Shown one piece after another: positions 37,000 through 44,868 of a stretch of 64,000 bases of DNA (the stretch's first letter is position 1; every line of letters starts with the position of its first letter). The translations under genes were made by a program, and so were the position numbers. The notes beneath the pieces were generated by a model that was not told where the DNA came from, searched no databases, and was given only the letters and a program-made list of their open reading frames with translations. This DNA is from Azospirillum lipoferum (GTDB lineage: Bacteria; Pseudomonadota; Alphaproteobacteria; Azospirillales; Azospirillaceae): NCBI RefSeq assembly GCF_024170005.1, contig NZ_JALJXJ010000024.1, forward strand, positions 1 to 64,000, given 5' to 3'.

Positions 37000-38605
37000 A
37001 GGTGGCGAGAAGGAACAGCCGCCAGACCAGCAGCGGATCGGATGTCCCGTCATAATGGGCGGTGATCCGCCGTTCCGCGGCATCCAGATCGAGAACGCTG
37101 GCGAGCGAGCCGCCACGGGCGGCGGCCAGACGGTCGAGAACACGGTCGCGCTGACCGTCGAGCAGGATGTCGGGCGTCACCAGTTCCGCACCCGGCTCCC
37201 GCTGTCCCATCGCATCGGCGAGCGGCGCCGGCACTTCGGCCAGGAGCCGGCGCCGCACCGGCATGCCATCGGCGCGGGCTTGGCGACGCAGCGCTTCCGC
37301 CCAGCCGGCCAGTTCGCCGCCGCCGAGGAAAGGCACATCCAGCTCCCAACCGCGTTCCCCCAGCACACTGGCCAGCAGCGGAACCGTCCCTCCGGCAAGA
37401 CGGGTGCTTTCATCCGCAGCCGGCAGCGGGCCCGTCGGATCCCAGCCGCGCATCGACAGGCCGGTCCGGTGCAGGGTTCCGACGACGTCCGCCCCACGCA
37501 CCAGCCCGGAGCAGGCACCGGCGTCGAGCGTCGCCGCAATCCCGGCTTCGCCGAACAGGGCACGGCCGCCGATTCCCGCCAGGACCCGGCCGGGGCCATC
37601 GCCCAATTGCCCGATCCCGGCGCACAGCAGGAAAAGCAGCAGATCGTCAACCGGCAGCCCATGGCCGGCCAGACGGCCATCCACCGCATCGAGAACGGCT
37701 TCGGGCGACAGTTCGCAGGTTTCCAGCTTCAGGCCGAACCGATCGGCTATGGCGCCGGCAAGGGGAAACTCGTTCAGTCCGGGGAAGCCGAAAGCCCAGG
37801 CGACCGGCGGCGGTTCATCTCCCGCGGCGGCCTTGCCCAGCGCCGCCGCCAGGATGCCGGCATGCAGTCCGCCGCTCAGCAACAGGACCTTGCGGCCCGG
37901 TCCGGGACCGACAACGTCGGCAAGCCGGTCCAGGAGACTTCCACCCTCCGTCCCCGCCGGGGTGTCGGGCAGCCAGCGGGACAGAACCCCACCCTGGCAG
38001 CGCAAGGTCATCCCCGGATCGAGGCGCCGCACGCCGTCGTCAGGATGGCTCCGGTCCAGGCCGGGAACGGCGATGCCGGTGAGCAGGAATTGCAGGGCGT
38101 CGTCGGGGGACAGCGGGCAGCCGCCCTTTTCGGACAGCAGCCGGGCCTCGGATGCGAATGCGATGTCAGTGCCGTGCATCCTGACGAACAGAGGCCGGGT
38201 GCCGGCCAAGCCGTGCGACACAATGCAAAGGTCGCGGTCTTCATCCCACAGGCAAAGCAGATGATCGCCCGGCAACCCGGTCAGGGCTGCCTCGCCACCG
38301 GTGCGGTACCGCTCCAGCAGCCGCTCGCCCTCCTGCGAGCCGCCGCCGGATGCCTCTCCCATATTCGCCGCCAGACGGCCACCGAGCAGCACGAGCCCGC
38401 ATCTCCCATCGCCGGTAACGAAGGGCTGGAACGGTTCATCCGGTCCATCGGGCTGCGCAACCGCGACGCTGATCCGCGGCCCCACCTCGAAACCGAAGCG
38501 CAACAGCCCCCGCGCTTCCGCCGTGGCCGCGGCCCTGGACACGATCAACCGCGCCGCCTTGTCCACTGAAGGAGACGCATGGAGGCATCCTGCGATGAAG
38601 CTCAT
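36983..38605 (-). CDS. Degenerate asparagine-synthetase-like protein
   Basis: 540 residues from ATG 38605, which has GGA at a suitable distance; a GTG at 38635 adds ten residues. The layout follows asparagine synthetase B: an N-terminal Ntn-amidotransferase-like half (GDHLLCLWDEDRDLCIVSHG, GTRPLFVR, IAFASEARLL) and a C-terminal synthetase half. Key residues are missing: the N-terminus reads MSFIAG, not the MCGIAG with the catalytic Cys, and the ATP-pyrophosphatase loop reads SGGLHAG where active enzymes have SGGVDS. It is therefore probably catalytically dead in both halves or changed in activity. It lies opposite the GT2 gene. A canonical homologue is encoded at 55467. Confidence 0.78.
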   Translation of the reverse strand: MSFIAGCLHASPSVDKAARLIVSRAAATAEARGLLRFGFEVGPRISVAVAQPDGPDEPFQPFVTGDGRCGLVLLGGRLAANMGEASGGGSQEGERLLERYRTGGEAALTGLPGDHLLCLWDEDRDLCIVSHGLAGTRPLFVRMHGTDIAFASEARLLSEKGGCPLSPDDALQFLLTGIAVPGLDRSHPDDGVRRLDPGMTLRCQGGVLSRWLPDTPAGTEGGSLLDRLADVVGPGPGRKVLLLSGGLHAGILAAALGKAAAGDEPPPVAWAFGFPGLNEFPLAGAIADRFGLKLETCELSPEAVLDAVDGRLAGHGLPVDDLLLFLLCAGIGQLGDGPGRVLAGIGGRALFGEAGIAATLDAGACSGLVRGADVVGTLHRTGLSMRGWDPTGPLPAADESTRLAGGTVPLLASVLGERGWELDVPFLGGGELAGWAEALRRQARADGMPVRRRLLAEVPAPLADAMGQREPGAELVTPDILLDGQRDRVLDRLAAARGGSLASVLDLDAAERRITAHYDGTSDPLLVWRLFLLATWSASA

Positions 38606-38957
38606 GGAGTCCGGACCTGGCCTTGGTGACAGCACTGACTGGCTTGCAAGGCGTCATCGGATCGCCTGACAATGCGGATTGAACATTTGCACGCCGGAAG
38701 CAACTTCGACAAGCCATTCGAGCCCGCCTCATCAACCGGCCGCATCCGCACGCTATGGTATCGCTTCGTGCAGCCCGTGCTTCATAGGTATGAGGCGAGA
38801 ACATTTTCCCCGCCTTGCAAAGATGCCGCCGAAGGGCATCCGTTCGCATGCATGGACTGCGCTCAGAGGAAGCCATGCCTTTCGTCATGGCAATTCATTG
38901 ACTTTCCGGCGGAGCTATCCAATAGCTAGCGCAGGGTAATCAGAGTTAAGGGCTGCC
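38606..38957. other. 352-bp intergenic region upstream of the methyltransferase gene
   Basis: No convincing gene is seen. Short open frames on both strands (for example 38672-38929) have no ribosome site or recognisable content. The likely promoter for the gene at 38958 lies near its right end. Confidence 0.5.
38898..38926 (+). promoter_or_regulatory. Candidate promoter for the gene at 38958
   Basis: TTGACT at 38898-38903 followed after 17 bp by AATAGC at 38921-38926. The -35 matches five of six bases; the -10 is weak. Position 32 bp before the ATG is plausible. Confidence 0.3.
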
Positions 38958-40079
38958 ATGTTCGGCGGTGACGAGCAGACTTCCGTTCCCGTCATACTGT
39001 CTCCGCCTTTCCGGAAGGAAAGTGGAGCCGCATGGACGGTTCCGATAGACCCCACTCTTTTTCCGCTGACCGACGACGTCGGTTTCGTCACCCGCTCGAT
39101 CCTGGCGCTGCGGGAGGATGACCGCCTGCTCGGTCCCGGCCATGCCTCGCATGACGAAATCCGGACCCGGGGCAGCGGGCGCTATTCGCATTGGCGCAAC
39201 GTCCTGTATTTCTCCACGAGCGACAACAGCGACCCGAACACCAACGGGCGCGTCTATATGGTCGAGCCGTCGGAGACCGTTTATTTTTCGGAGCGCGTGA
39301 ACTACGCCCTCAGCATCGTCGAATTCTACGCGACGCATGTGCAGGGCGGACTGAACGGCTTCCACGACCGCCTGGTTCTGGAGATCGGCCCTGGTCCGGA
39401 CATGGGTAGCGTGCTGGCAATGGCATGCCTGGGCGCACGGGTCTGCGTGGTGGACCGCTATCTGGCCAGCTGGCGGGCGGGGTGGCACGACAAGTATCTG
39501 CCGGTCCTGATCGAGGAGATGCGCAAGCGCGGCTGGCCGGTCGATCCGAAGCCGGTCGAGCGCTCGCTGACGGCCCAGGCGTTCGATCCCGAGCGGATTC
39601 GGCCGGTCCCCCTCTCCCTGGAGAATGTGACGGCCGCCGACCTTGGGATGGGGGGCGAACTGGCCGACCTGACGGTCTCCCACGCCGCGTTCGAGCATTT
39701 CTATGCGATGAAGCCGGCACTGCTGTCGCTGGCCCGCTGCATGAAGCCGGGCGCGCGCGGTGTTCATCGGGTCGATTTCCGCGACCACCGCAATTTCGCG
39801 CGCCCGCTGGAATTTCTCCTGCTCAGCCAAGCCGGCTACGATGAACTGAGTGGGGATGCAAAGTACCAGCATGGCAACCGGATGCGGGCGAGCGTCATGG
39901 AGGCCCTTTTCCGCGCGATCGACTTCGCTACGGTCGATTTCCTGCCGGAAGCCACCATCGATCAGGAGTATTTCGCCGAGTTCCTGCCGCGCCTGCGTGC
40001 CGCAGCCGACAGTCCCTTCCGGGACATCGACCCGGCTCTGCTGTCCACCCTGGGCGGAACCTTCCTGATCGTCCGGTAG
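38958..40079 (+). CDS. SAM methyltransferase-like protein with N-terminal GRYSHW domain
   Basis: 373 residues. Residues 11-104 are the recurrent domain of this locus: LREDDRLLGPGHASHDEIR, then GRYSHW, then SDNSDPNTNGRVY. Residues about 120-330 look like a class I methyltransferase: LVLEIGPGPDMGSVLAM (motif I), VVDRY at the end of strand 2, DLTVSHAAFEHFYAM and SLARCMKPGARG. The arrangement suggests that the N-terminal domain directs a methyltransferase to its substrate, perhaps a glycan; that is inference. The gene is convergent with the tail-fibre-like cluster, 12 bp from it. Confidence 0.75.
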   Translation: MFGGDEQTSVPVILSPPFRKESGAAWTVPIDPTLFPLTDDVGFVTRSILALREDDRLLGPGHASHDEIRTRGSGRYSHWRNVLYFSTSDNSDPNTNGRVYMVEPSETVYFSERVNYALSIVEFYATHVQGGLNGFHDRLVLEIGPGPDMGSVLAMACLGARVCVVDRYLASWRAGWHDKYLPVLIEEMRKRGWPVDPKPVERSLTAQAFDPERIRPVPLSLENVTAADLGMGGELADLTVSHAAFEHFYAMKPALLSLARCMKPGARGVHRVDFRDHRNFARPLEFLLLSQAGYDELSGDAKYQHGNRMRASVMEALFRAIDFATVDFLPEATIDQEYFAEFLPRLRAAADSPFRDIDPALLSTLGGTFLIVR

Positions 40080-40091
40080 GCTGTCCCGGCG

Positions 40092-40352
40092 TCAGAGCGG
40101 CTGTCCGCCGCCCTCCACCGGTTCCGGTGCCGCACCGGCAAAGGCGGCGATCTGCTCCTGCGTCAGGACGGCGGCCAGGGGAAAGCCGTTCGCCCCGGCA
40201 GCCGCCACCGGTTCCGCCGGCCCGACGAATTCGCCAATCACAGTTCCGGATTCATCGGTGGTGACGAAGCGGAACTGGACGTGGGCACCGGCCAGATTGC
40301 CCTGCTGGTCCCAACGAACCAGGAATTCATAAGGAAGTTTCGTCGTCCGCAT
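40092..40352 (-). CDS. Small hypothetical protein, third gene of a tail-fibre-like cluster
   Basis: 86 residues from ATG 40352, which has GGAG at good spacing (ATG 40355 is adjacent). It begins MRTTKLPYEFLVRWDQQGNLAG and has a VQFRFVTTDESGTVIGEF beta segment, then an Ala-rich and Pro-rich end. The pattern of a small beta-rich protein with phrases like VLTQEQIAAF is common for minor phage tail or chaperone-like proteins, but I cannot name it. It starts 24 bp after the gene at 40377 in the same direction. Confidence 0.6.
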   Translation of the reverse strand: MRTTKLPYEFLVRWDQQGNLAGAHVQFRFVTTDESGTVIGEFVGPAEPVAAAGANGFPLAAVLTQEQIAAFAGAAPEPVEGGGQPL

Positions 40353-40376
40353 CATTCTCTCCAAGTCGGGGGCGAA

Positions 40377-41249
40377 TCAAGAAACCAGGGCGCCGTCCGG
40401 CCACCGCCAGCCGGTGCCGTCGCTGACCGCCAGCCTCTTGTTGCCGGTGCCGTTGCTGACACAGATCAGGCGTCCCACCGCGGCGGCACTCGGCAGCGTC
40501 GCCACCGTGTAGCTGCGCAGGCCGAGATGGCTGTTGGCGTCGATGACGACGGTCGCGTTGGACCGATGCGTCACCGTGCCGTCATTGCCGATGCGCAACC
40601 GCTCCACCGGTGTGGAGCCGGTGGCGGGGGTGGTCCCGAAGGCCAGCATGCCCGGCACGCTGCCCGCCGTCGGCGTGCCGTCGACCCAGCACCGGAGGTC
40701 GGCGGCCGGAAGGAACGCGGCGCCGTCGTCGGCCGTGAACCACACCCGGCCGCATTCGTCGCCGCTCTGGACCGCGCCGCGCGTTCCGACGGCGGCCCCG
40801 CGGCTTTTGGCGATGGAAAGCTGCGCGCCATAGACGCTGGCACCATCCCAGCGGCAGGCACCGATCCCGGATGACCAGGATGTTCCATGCGCCTGGACCA
40901 CCGGCGAGGAACCACCGGTTCCACCGATGCTCACCCCGGCGGTATGGCCCTGCACCAGGGTGCCGCCGCTGTCCAGGGTGGTGCGCTGGACCCCGCCGGT
41001 CGCGAAGCCCAGCGTGTCGGGACCGGACCGGAGCAGGCCGGTGTTGGTATCGCCGGTGAAGGCGAGGGCCGGATCGGCGGCCGATCCGGAGGCCAGGGCG
41101 ACGGCCCCGGTGAAGGAGGGGGAGGCCAGCGGCGCCTTGCCGTTCAGCGCCGGGGTCAGCCCCGCCACCGCCTCCATCCCATGGCCGTGGGCGGCGGGAG
41201 CGAGGCCACTCAGGTCGGGCTGGGGAGGGTAGGAATATCGTCCATTCAT
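40377..41249 (-). CDS. Phage tail-fibre-like protein
   Basis: 290 residues from ATG 41249. The N-terminal part contains HGHGMEAVAGLTPALNGKAP followed by LASPSFTGAVAL; the KAPLASPxFTGxV motif is characteristic of phage tail fibre and long-tail-fibre-like proteins. The rest is Gly/Ser/Thr-rich beta sequence (FTGDTNTGL, RLRIGNDGTVTHRSNATVVID) with a C-terminal GTGNKRLAVSDGTGWRWPDG cap often found at fibre ends. It starts 4 bp after the previous gene's stop. No capsid, terminase or integrase gene is nearby, so this is a domesticated or stray fibre module rather than a visible prophage. Confidence 0.75.
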   Translation of the reverse strand: MNGRYSYPPQPDLSGLAPAAHGHGMEAVAGLTPALNGKAPLASPSFTGAVALASGSAADPALAFTGDTNTGLLRSGPDTLGFATGGVQRTTLDSGGTLVQGHTAGVSIGGTGGSSPVVQAHGTSWSSGIGACRWDGASVYGAQLSIAKSRGAAVGTRGAVQSGDECGRVWFTADDGAAFLPAADLRCWVDGTPTAGSVPGMLAFGTTPATGSTPVERLRIGNDGTVTHRSNATVVIDANSHLGLRSYTVATLPSAAAVGRLICVSNGTGNKRLAVSDGTGWRWPDGALVS

Positions 41250-41253
41250 TGCG

Positions 41254-41574
41254 TCACCCATAGAAGCCAAGGCTGAGGAAACCGGCCTTCTCCGAAACGA
41301 AGGAGAGCGTCGCCACCCCGGCCACCGAACGGGCCATCGGGTTGAATTCCGGCGCCTGCCCCCCGGTGACCGATGCCGTCGGCAGGATGGCCTCCGCATT
41401 GTACTGGACCCAGTAATCGGTGGTCGCCGCCATCAGAACGGCCCGGGCACCGGCCGGAACAGGGATGGTGACGGCGGTGGACGGCGCCAGCGAATGGACC
41501 TGCCGGTGGGGGGGCGGCGTCAGGATGTCGGTCTTGTGCCCATAGGCATCGGGAAGCATGACAACAGGGTTCAT
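41254..41574 (-). CDS. Small beta-rich protein, first gene of tail-fibre-like cluster
   Basis: 106 residues from ATG 41574, preceded by the strong ribosome site GGAGGTG. It begins MNPVVMLPDAYGHKTDILT and contains AVTIPVPAGARAVLMAATTDYWVQYN, a beta-sandwich pattern seen in small phage tail-associated proteins. An upstream ATG at 41688 would extend it by 38 residues but coincides with the -35 box of a promoter and runs through a terminator, so it is rejected. It is the promoter-proximal gene of three. Confidence 0.65.
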   Translation of the reverse strand: MNPVVMLPDAYGHKTDILTPPPHRQVHSLAPSTAVTIPVPAGARAVLMAATTDYWVQYNAEAILPTASVTGGQAPEFNPMARSVAGVATLSFVSEKAGFLSLGFYG

Positions 41575-41601
41575 CGGCGGCACCTCCGGAATCCGGGCAT
41601 G

Positions 41602-41634
41602 AAAAAGCCCACGCTGGCGAGGACCGGCGTGGGC
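41602..41634 (-). terminator. Intrinsic terminator in the leader of the tail-fibre-like operon
   Basis: On the minus strand GCCCACGC pairs with GCGTGGGC (8 bp, 12-nt loop) and is followed directly by TTTTT. It lies between a good promoter (41661-41688) and the first gene's ATG (41574), so transcription would stop before the genes unless something prevents it. Confidence 0.75.
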
Positions 41635-41660
41635 GCATTGCGGGTGTTGACCCAGGGAAC

Positions 41661-41688
41661 AATATAGGTATATTTTCCCTTTTGTCAA
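41661..41688 (-). promoter_or_regulatory. Sigma70-like promoter for the tail-fibre-like operon
   Basis: On the minus strand TTGACA (41688-41683) is a perfect -35, followed after 16 bp by TATATT (41666-41661) as -10, in a local A+T-rich patch. It is the clearest promoter in the window. The transcript would start near 41655. Confidence 0.65.
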
Positions 41689-41829
41689 GCCCGTCGGGCA
41701 AACCGTTCCGGCATCGGAAGCGGCAAGAACGTTACTGGTTTCCGCCCGGACAATGGATATAGTCCATTCAGGAAGCGGGCCTGTCCCGATCTCTCCTCTA
41801 CATCCTCACCCTTCTTGCATGGTTCAGTC

Positions 41830-43206
41830 ATGATCGTCGTTCTGGGAGCGGGCTTGACCGGCCTGTCGTTCAGCCACCATGCGGGCCATGACCGCTGTCT
41901 GGTGCTCGAGGAAAGCACGCGTCCCCTGGGGCTGGTGCGGACCGAACGGACGGACGGCGCCTTCTGGGACATTGGTCCCCACGTATCCTTCACGAAGCAT
42001 GCCTATGTCCGCCATCTTCAGCAGGTCGGCTGCGCCGGGCGGCAGCGCAGCTTCCAGGCCCTGATCAGCAACCATTACCGGGGCAACTGGATCTCCCATC
42101 CGGCACAGAGCCACCTTTACCAGATGGAGCCGGGTCTGCGGCAAGCCTGCCTGTCGTCGGTCCAGGCGATCCGCGCCCTGCCAGCCAAGGAGCCGGCGCA
42201 TTACGGCGACTGGCTGGAGCGCGCGTTCGGCCCCGAATTCACCCGGGTCTTCGCGGCGGCCTACACCCGCAAATACTGGACGGTCGAGCCGGAAGAGATG
42301 ACGGTGTCCTGGATCGGGCGCCGCATCTTCTATCCCGACCTGGAGCAGATCGAACGGGGAGCGGAAGGCCCCCTGCCCTACGACACCCATTACATCACCA
42401 GGATCCGCTATCCCCAGGCGGGCGGCTATGCCAGCTATTTTTCCCATCTGGCGGAGGGGGCGAACATCCGCTACGGCGCGCGCGTCGAGCGGATCGATCT
42501 GGAACGGCGGGAGGTGACCACCGCCGACGGAACGGTCCATCCCTACAGCCGGCTGGTCAGCACCATTCCGCTCGACCGCTTCGTGGAGGCGACGCCGCAG
42601 GCCGGCGACGAGGTGCGTGCGGCGGCACGGCGGCTGGCGCGGACCGACCTGTCGCTGGTGAACGTCCTGGTTCCCCATCCGCCCACGCGCCCGGAAAGCT
42701 GGCTGTATGTCTATGACGAGGAGTTCCTGTCCACCCGCATCACCCTGACCACCAACCTGTCGCCGGAGGTCACTCCGCCCGGCACCTGCGGCCTGCAGGT
42801 CGAGGTGTATGCCGGCCCGACCCGGCCGCTGCTTCTGGAGGGCCAGGCGCTGGTCGACCGCGTGGTGGAGGAACTAACGGCGATGGGGCTGATCGCGCCG
42901 GGCACCGACAGGGAAAGCATCCGGGCTGGGCTAGTATCGCAGCCCTACGCCAACGTGCTGTTCGACCACGCCCGCGAAGCGGCACTGGACAGTATCCTCG
43001 ACTGGCTCTCCGGCTATGGGCTGGAGCGGGAGGAGGACGATCTGGACCCGGTGATCGATTGGGAGCGTGCACGCCCCCTGTCAGGCCCCCTGCTGCTCGG
43101 CGGCCGCTTTGCCCAGTGGAAATATCTGTGGTCCGACGACTGCACCCTGCGCGGCGCTCAGATGGCTGGGCTGTCGCCGGCGTCGCTCAATACCGATTAT
43201 GAGTAA
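41830..43206 (+). CDS. FAD-dependent oxidoreductase/amine-oxidase-like protein
   Basis: 458 residues from ATG 41830. The N-terminus is a Rossmann FAD-binding fold, VVLGAGLTGLSFS, with a conserved acidic residue at LVLEES. Further blocks (GGYASYFSHLAEGANIRYGARVE split by a strand, LVSTIPLDRF, and a C-terminal GPLLLGGRFAQWKYLWSDDC) match the protoporphyrinogen-oxidase/UDP-galactopyranose-mutase-like superfamily found in polysaccharide loci. The reaction is not known; oxidation or ring-form change of a sugar is possible. The next gene overlaps or follows by 25 bp depending on its start. Confidence 0.8.
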   Translation: MIVVLGAGLTGLSFSHHAGHDRCLVLEESTRPLGLVRTERTDGAFWDIGPHVSFTKHAYVRHLQQVGCAGRQRSFQALISNHYRGNWISHPAQSHLYQMEPGLRQACLSSVQAIRALPAKEPAHYGDWLERAFGPEFTRVFAAAYTRKYWTVEPEEMTVSWIGRRIFYPDLEQIERGAEGPLPYDTHYITRIRYPQAGGYASYFSHLAEGANIRYGARVERIDLERREVTTADGTVHPYSRLVSTIPLDRFVEATPQAGDEVRAAARRLARTDLSLVNVLVPHPPTRPESWLYVYDEEFLSTRITLTTNLSPEVTPPGTCGLQVEVYAGPTRPLLLEGQALVDRVVEELTAMGLIAPGTDRESIRAGLVSQPYANVLFDHAREAALDSILDWLSGYGLEREEDDLDPVIDWERARPLSGPLLLGGRFAQWKYLWSDDCTLRGAQMAGLSPASLNTDYE

Positions 43207-43231
43207 AATCATTCCCAAAAAGAGGCATGCT

Positions 43232-44143
43232 ATGACGTTAGCGTCATCCAATCAATTATGTGTTCTTCTGACAGGAGCTACCGGCTTTGTGGGACGTCAT
43301 CTTGCCAGCCATTTAGCCGCACACGGAGCACTCGTACACGCTGTGGTCCGCTCCGGCAGAAATTCAAATCTCCTCCCCCCTTACATTACCCAGCATATGG
43401 ATAGTGAAGGTGAGGAATTAGCAAGAATTATTGAAAATGTTCGACCAGATATTGTTTTTCACCTCGCGTCTCTATACATAACTGATCATAAGCCCCAGGA
43501 TATTAATATTCTCATAAATTCCAATGTATTGTTCGGTGCTCGATTGATGGAAGCCATGAGCAACGCAGGCGTTCGCCGTCTCGTAAACACCGGAACTTCG
43601 TGGCAACACTTCAATGGCGATCAATATGATCCTGTAAATCTTTATGCCGCGACCAAACAGGCTTTTGAAGCTATTATTTCCTACTATGTTTCGGCTCGCG
43701 GATTTTCCGTAACGACACTTAAATTATATGACACCTACGGGCCTGCAGATAGCCGCCCCAAATTGTTTCATTTATTGCGGAACGCTGCCGAAAAGGGAGA
43801 AACGTTGCGCATGTCACCGGGAGAACAGCTTCTTGACATTGTTCATATCAAAGATGTGGTCGAAGCCTTTCGCCTCGCTGGGATACATTTGCTGAGGGGA
43901 AAAAGTGGCACGCAAGATTTCTACACCGTGTCATCGGGCCGCTGTCTGCCGTTGCGTGAAATTGTAGGCCTCTTTGAGAAAGTCATCGCACAACCGATTC
44001 CCGTAGAGTGGGGAGCCCGCTCTTACCGAACCCGAGAAGTGATGCAGCCATGGCGCGGAGGGAATTCTGTACCGGGTTGGACACCGGAAATCTCTCTTGA
44101 GGACGGCCTTAAAGATTTAATCCACGCTTCAGAACTGTCGTGA
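43232..44143 (+). CDS. NAD(P)-dependent epimerase/reductase (CDP-dideoxysugar 4-reductase candidate)
   Basis: 303 residues from ATG 43232, supported by AGAGG; ATG 43199 overlapping the previous stop is the alternative. Extended short-chain dehydrogenase fold: LLTGATGFVGRHL, IVFHLASLYITD, and the catalytic TSW...YAATK set (Thr/Ser, Tyr-x-x-x-Lys). Similar proteins reduce CDP-4-keto-3,6-dideoxyhexoses (RfbJ/AscF type). The gene sits convergent to the ddhA-ddhB-ddhC genes. Its G+C content and codon choice (ATT, AAT, TTA, CTT codons) are clearly lower than its neighbours, suggesting recent acquisition. The assignment to this pathway is inference from context. Confidence 0.75.
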   Translation: MTLASSNQLCVLLTGATGFVGRHLASHLAAHGALVHAVVRSGRNSNLLPPYITQHMDSEGEELARIIENVRPDIVFHLASLYITDHKPQDINILINSNVLFGARLMEAMSNAGVRRLVNTGTSWQHFNGDQYDPVNLYAATKQAFEAIISYYVSARGFSVTTLKLYDTYGPADSRPKLFHLLRNAAEKGETLRMSPGEQLLDIVHIKDVVEAFRLAGIHLLRGKSGTQDFYTVSSGRCLPLREIVGLFEKVIAQPIPVEWGARSYRTREVMQPWRGGNSVPGWTPEISLEDGLKDLIHASELS

Positions 44144-44160
44144 ACTATACTTTCTTAGAT

Positions 44161-44210
44161 TTAGAGTCTGTCCGGTGCCGATTAAAGCGCCAGACAGACT
44201 CTAAGCTTTT
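44161..44210 (+). terminator. 12-bp hairpin with T tract after the epimerase gene
   Basis: TTAGAGTCTGTC (44161-44172) pairs perfectly with GACAGACTCTAA (44193-44204), followed by GCTTTT. It stands between two convergent genes. The rest of the gap to 44319 is A+T-richer and looks like intergenic repetitive DNA with no gene. Confidence 0.65.
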
Positions 44211-44319
44211 GGTTTTCCGTGTGGTTCACGCTTCAGGCGATTCCGTTTGAACCGATCACACTCTAGAATCCATCAGGCTTCGCACAAGCAACACTTCGTG
44301 ACGACATCAAACGTGTCTG

Positions 44320-44868
44320 TCAGCGGATATGGAAAGGACTTTCGAAAGACTCCAGCGTTGGGAGATTGAGGTCACGTCCGGACAAAATAGGGGCAGTGTC
44401 GGGCCAGTCGATGCCGGCGCTGTCCCAGCGGATGCCGCTGTCCGCCGACGCCGTATGGACGGTACTAGTCTTGTAGACCAGAATGGCCGGCCCCCGCCGC
44501 ACATAGAATCCATGCGCCAATCCCGGCGGCAGATAGACACCGTTGCCGAGTTCCGCTGACAGCTCCACCATGACGTGGCGCCCGAAGGTGGGAGAATCCC
44601 GGCGCAGGTCGACCGCCACGTCCAGCACAGCGCCCGTCACGCAATAGACCAGCTTCACATGATCGTGCGGCGGCAGTTGGAAATGCAGGCCACGCAGTAC
44701 CCGATCCGCCGATTCCGTGAAATATTCCTCGGCGAATTCGGTGGACAGCCCATGCCGCTCGAAGGTCGGGCGGTGCATGATCTTGCGGAAGGTCCCCCGC
44801 AGGTCCCGGTGCACGGGCGGGCGGATCTCGAAGGCGCCGGGAAGATCCAGCCCGATGATCTCCGTCAT
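44320..44868 (-). CDS. RfbC-like nucleotide-sugar epimerase
   Basis: 182 residues, typical for the dTDP-4-dehydrorhamnose 3,5-epimerase cupin family. Motifs: RDLRGTFRKI, VLRGLHFQLPP with the catalytic His62, GVYLPPGLAHGFY. The region where RmlC has its second catalytic Tyr (YKTTDYY) reads YKTSTVH here, so that Tyr seems replaced by His. Between ddhA/B/C genes, this is best read as the CDP-sugar 5-epimerase of the ascarylose branch (AscE type), not dTDP-rhamnose synthesis: no rfbA, rfbB or rfbD is seen. It overlaps the next gene by 4 bp (ATGA). The family is sure, the exact substrate inferred. Confidence 0.82.
   Translation of the reverse strand: MTEIIGLDLPGAFEIRPPVHRDLRGTFRKIMHRPTFERHGLSTEFAEEYFTESADRVLRGLHFQLPPHDHVKLVYCVTGAVLDVAVDLRRDSPTFGRHVMVELSAELGNGVYLPPGLAHGFYVRRGPAILVYKTSTVHTASADSGIRWDSAGIDWPDTAPILSGRDLNLPTLESFESPFHIR

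Noticed and set aside
38672..38929. Small 85-codon gene upstream of the methyltransferase-like gene
   Set aside because: No ribosome site, Cys-scattered composition without a fold pattern, and overlap with an equally weak frame on the other strand.
40377..41574. Intact prophage
   Set aside because: Only fibre-like genes are present; no integrase, terminase, capsid, lysis or attachment sites can be seen.
44220..44319. Insertion-sequence end or remnant in the gap after the reductase gene
   Set aside because: The inverted repeat is explained by a terminator hairpin; no transposase fragment or target-site duplication is visible.
44320..44868. dTDP-rhamnose pathway gene rfbC
   Set aside because: No rfbA, rfbB or rfbD accompanies it, while the CDP-sugar genes overlap it; a CDP-sugar epimerase role fits better.
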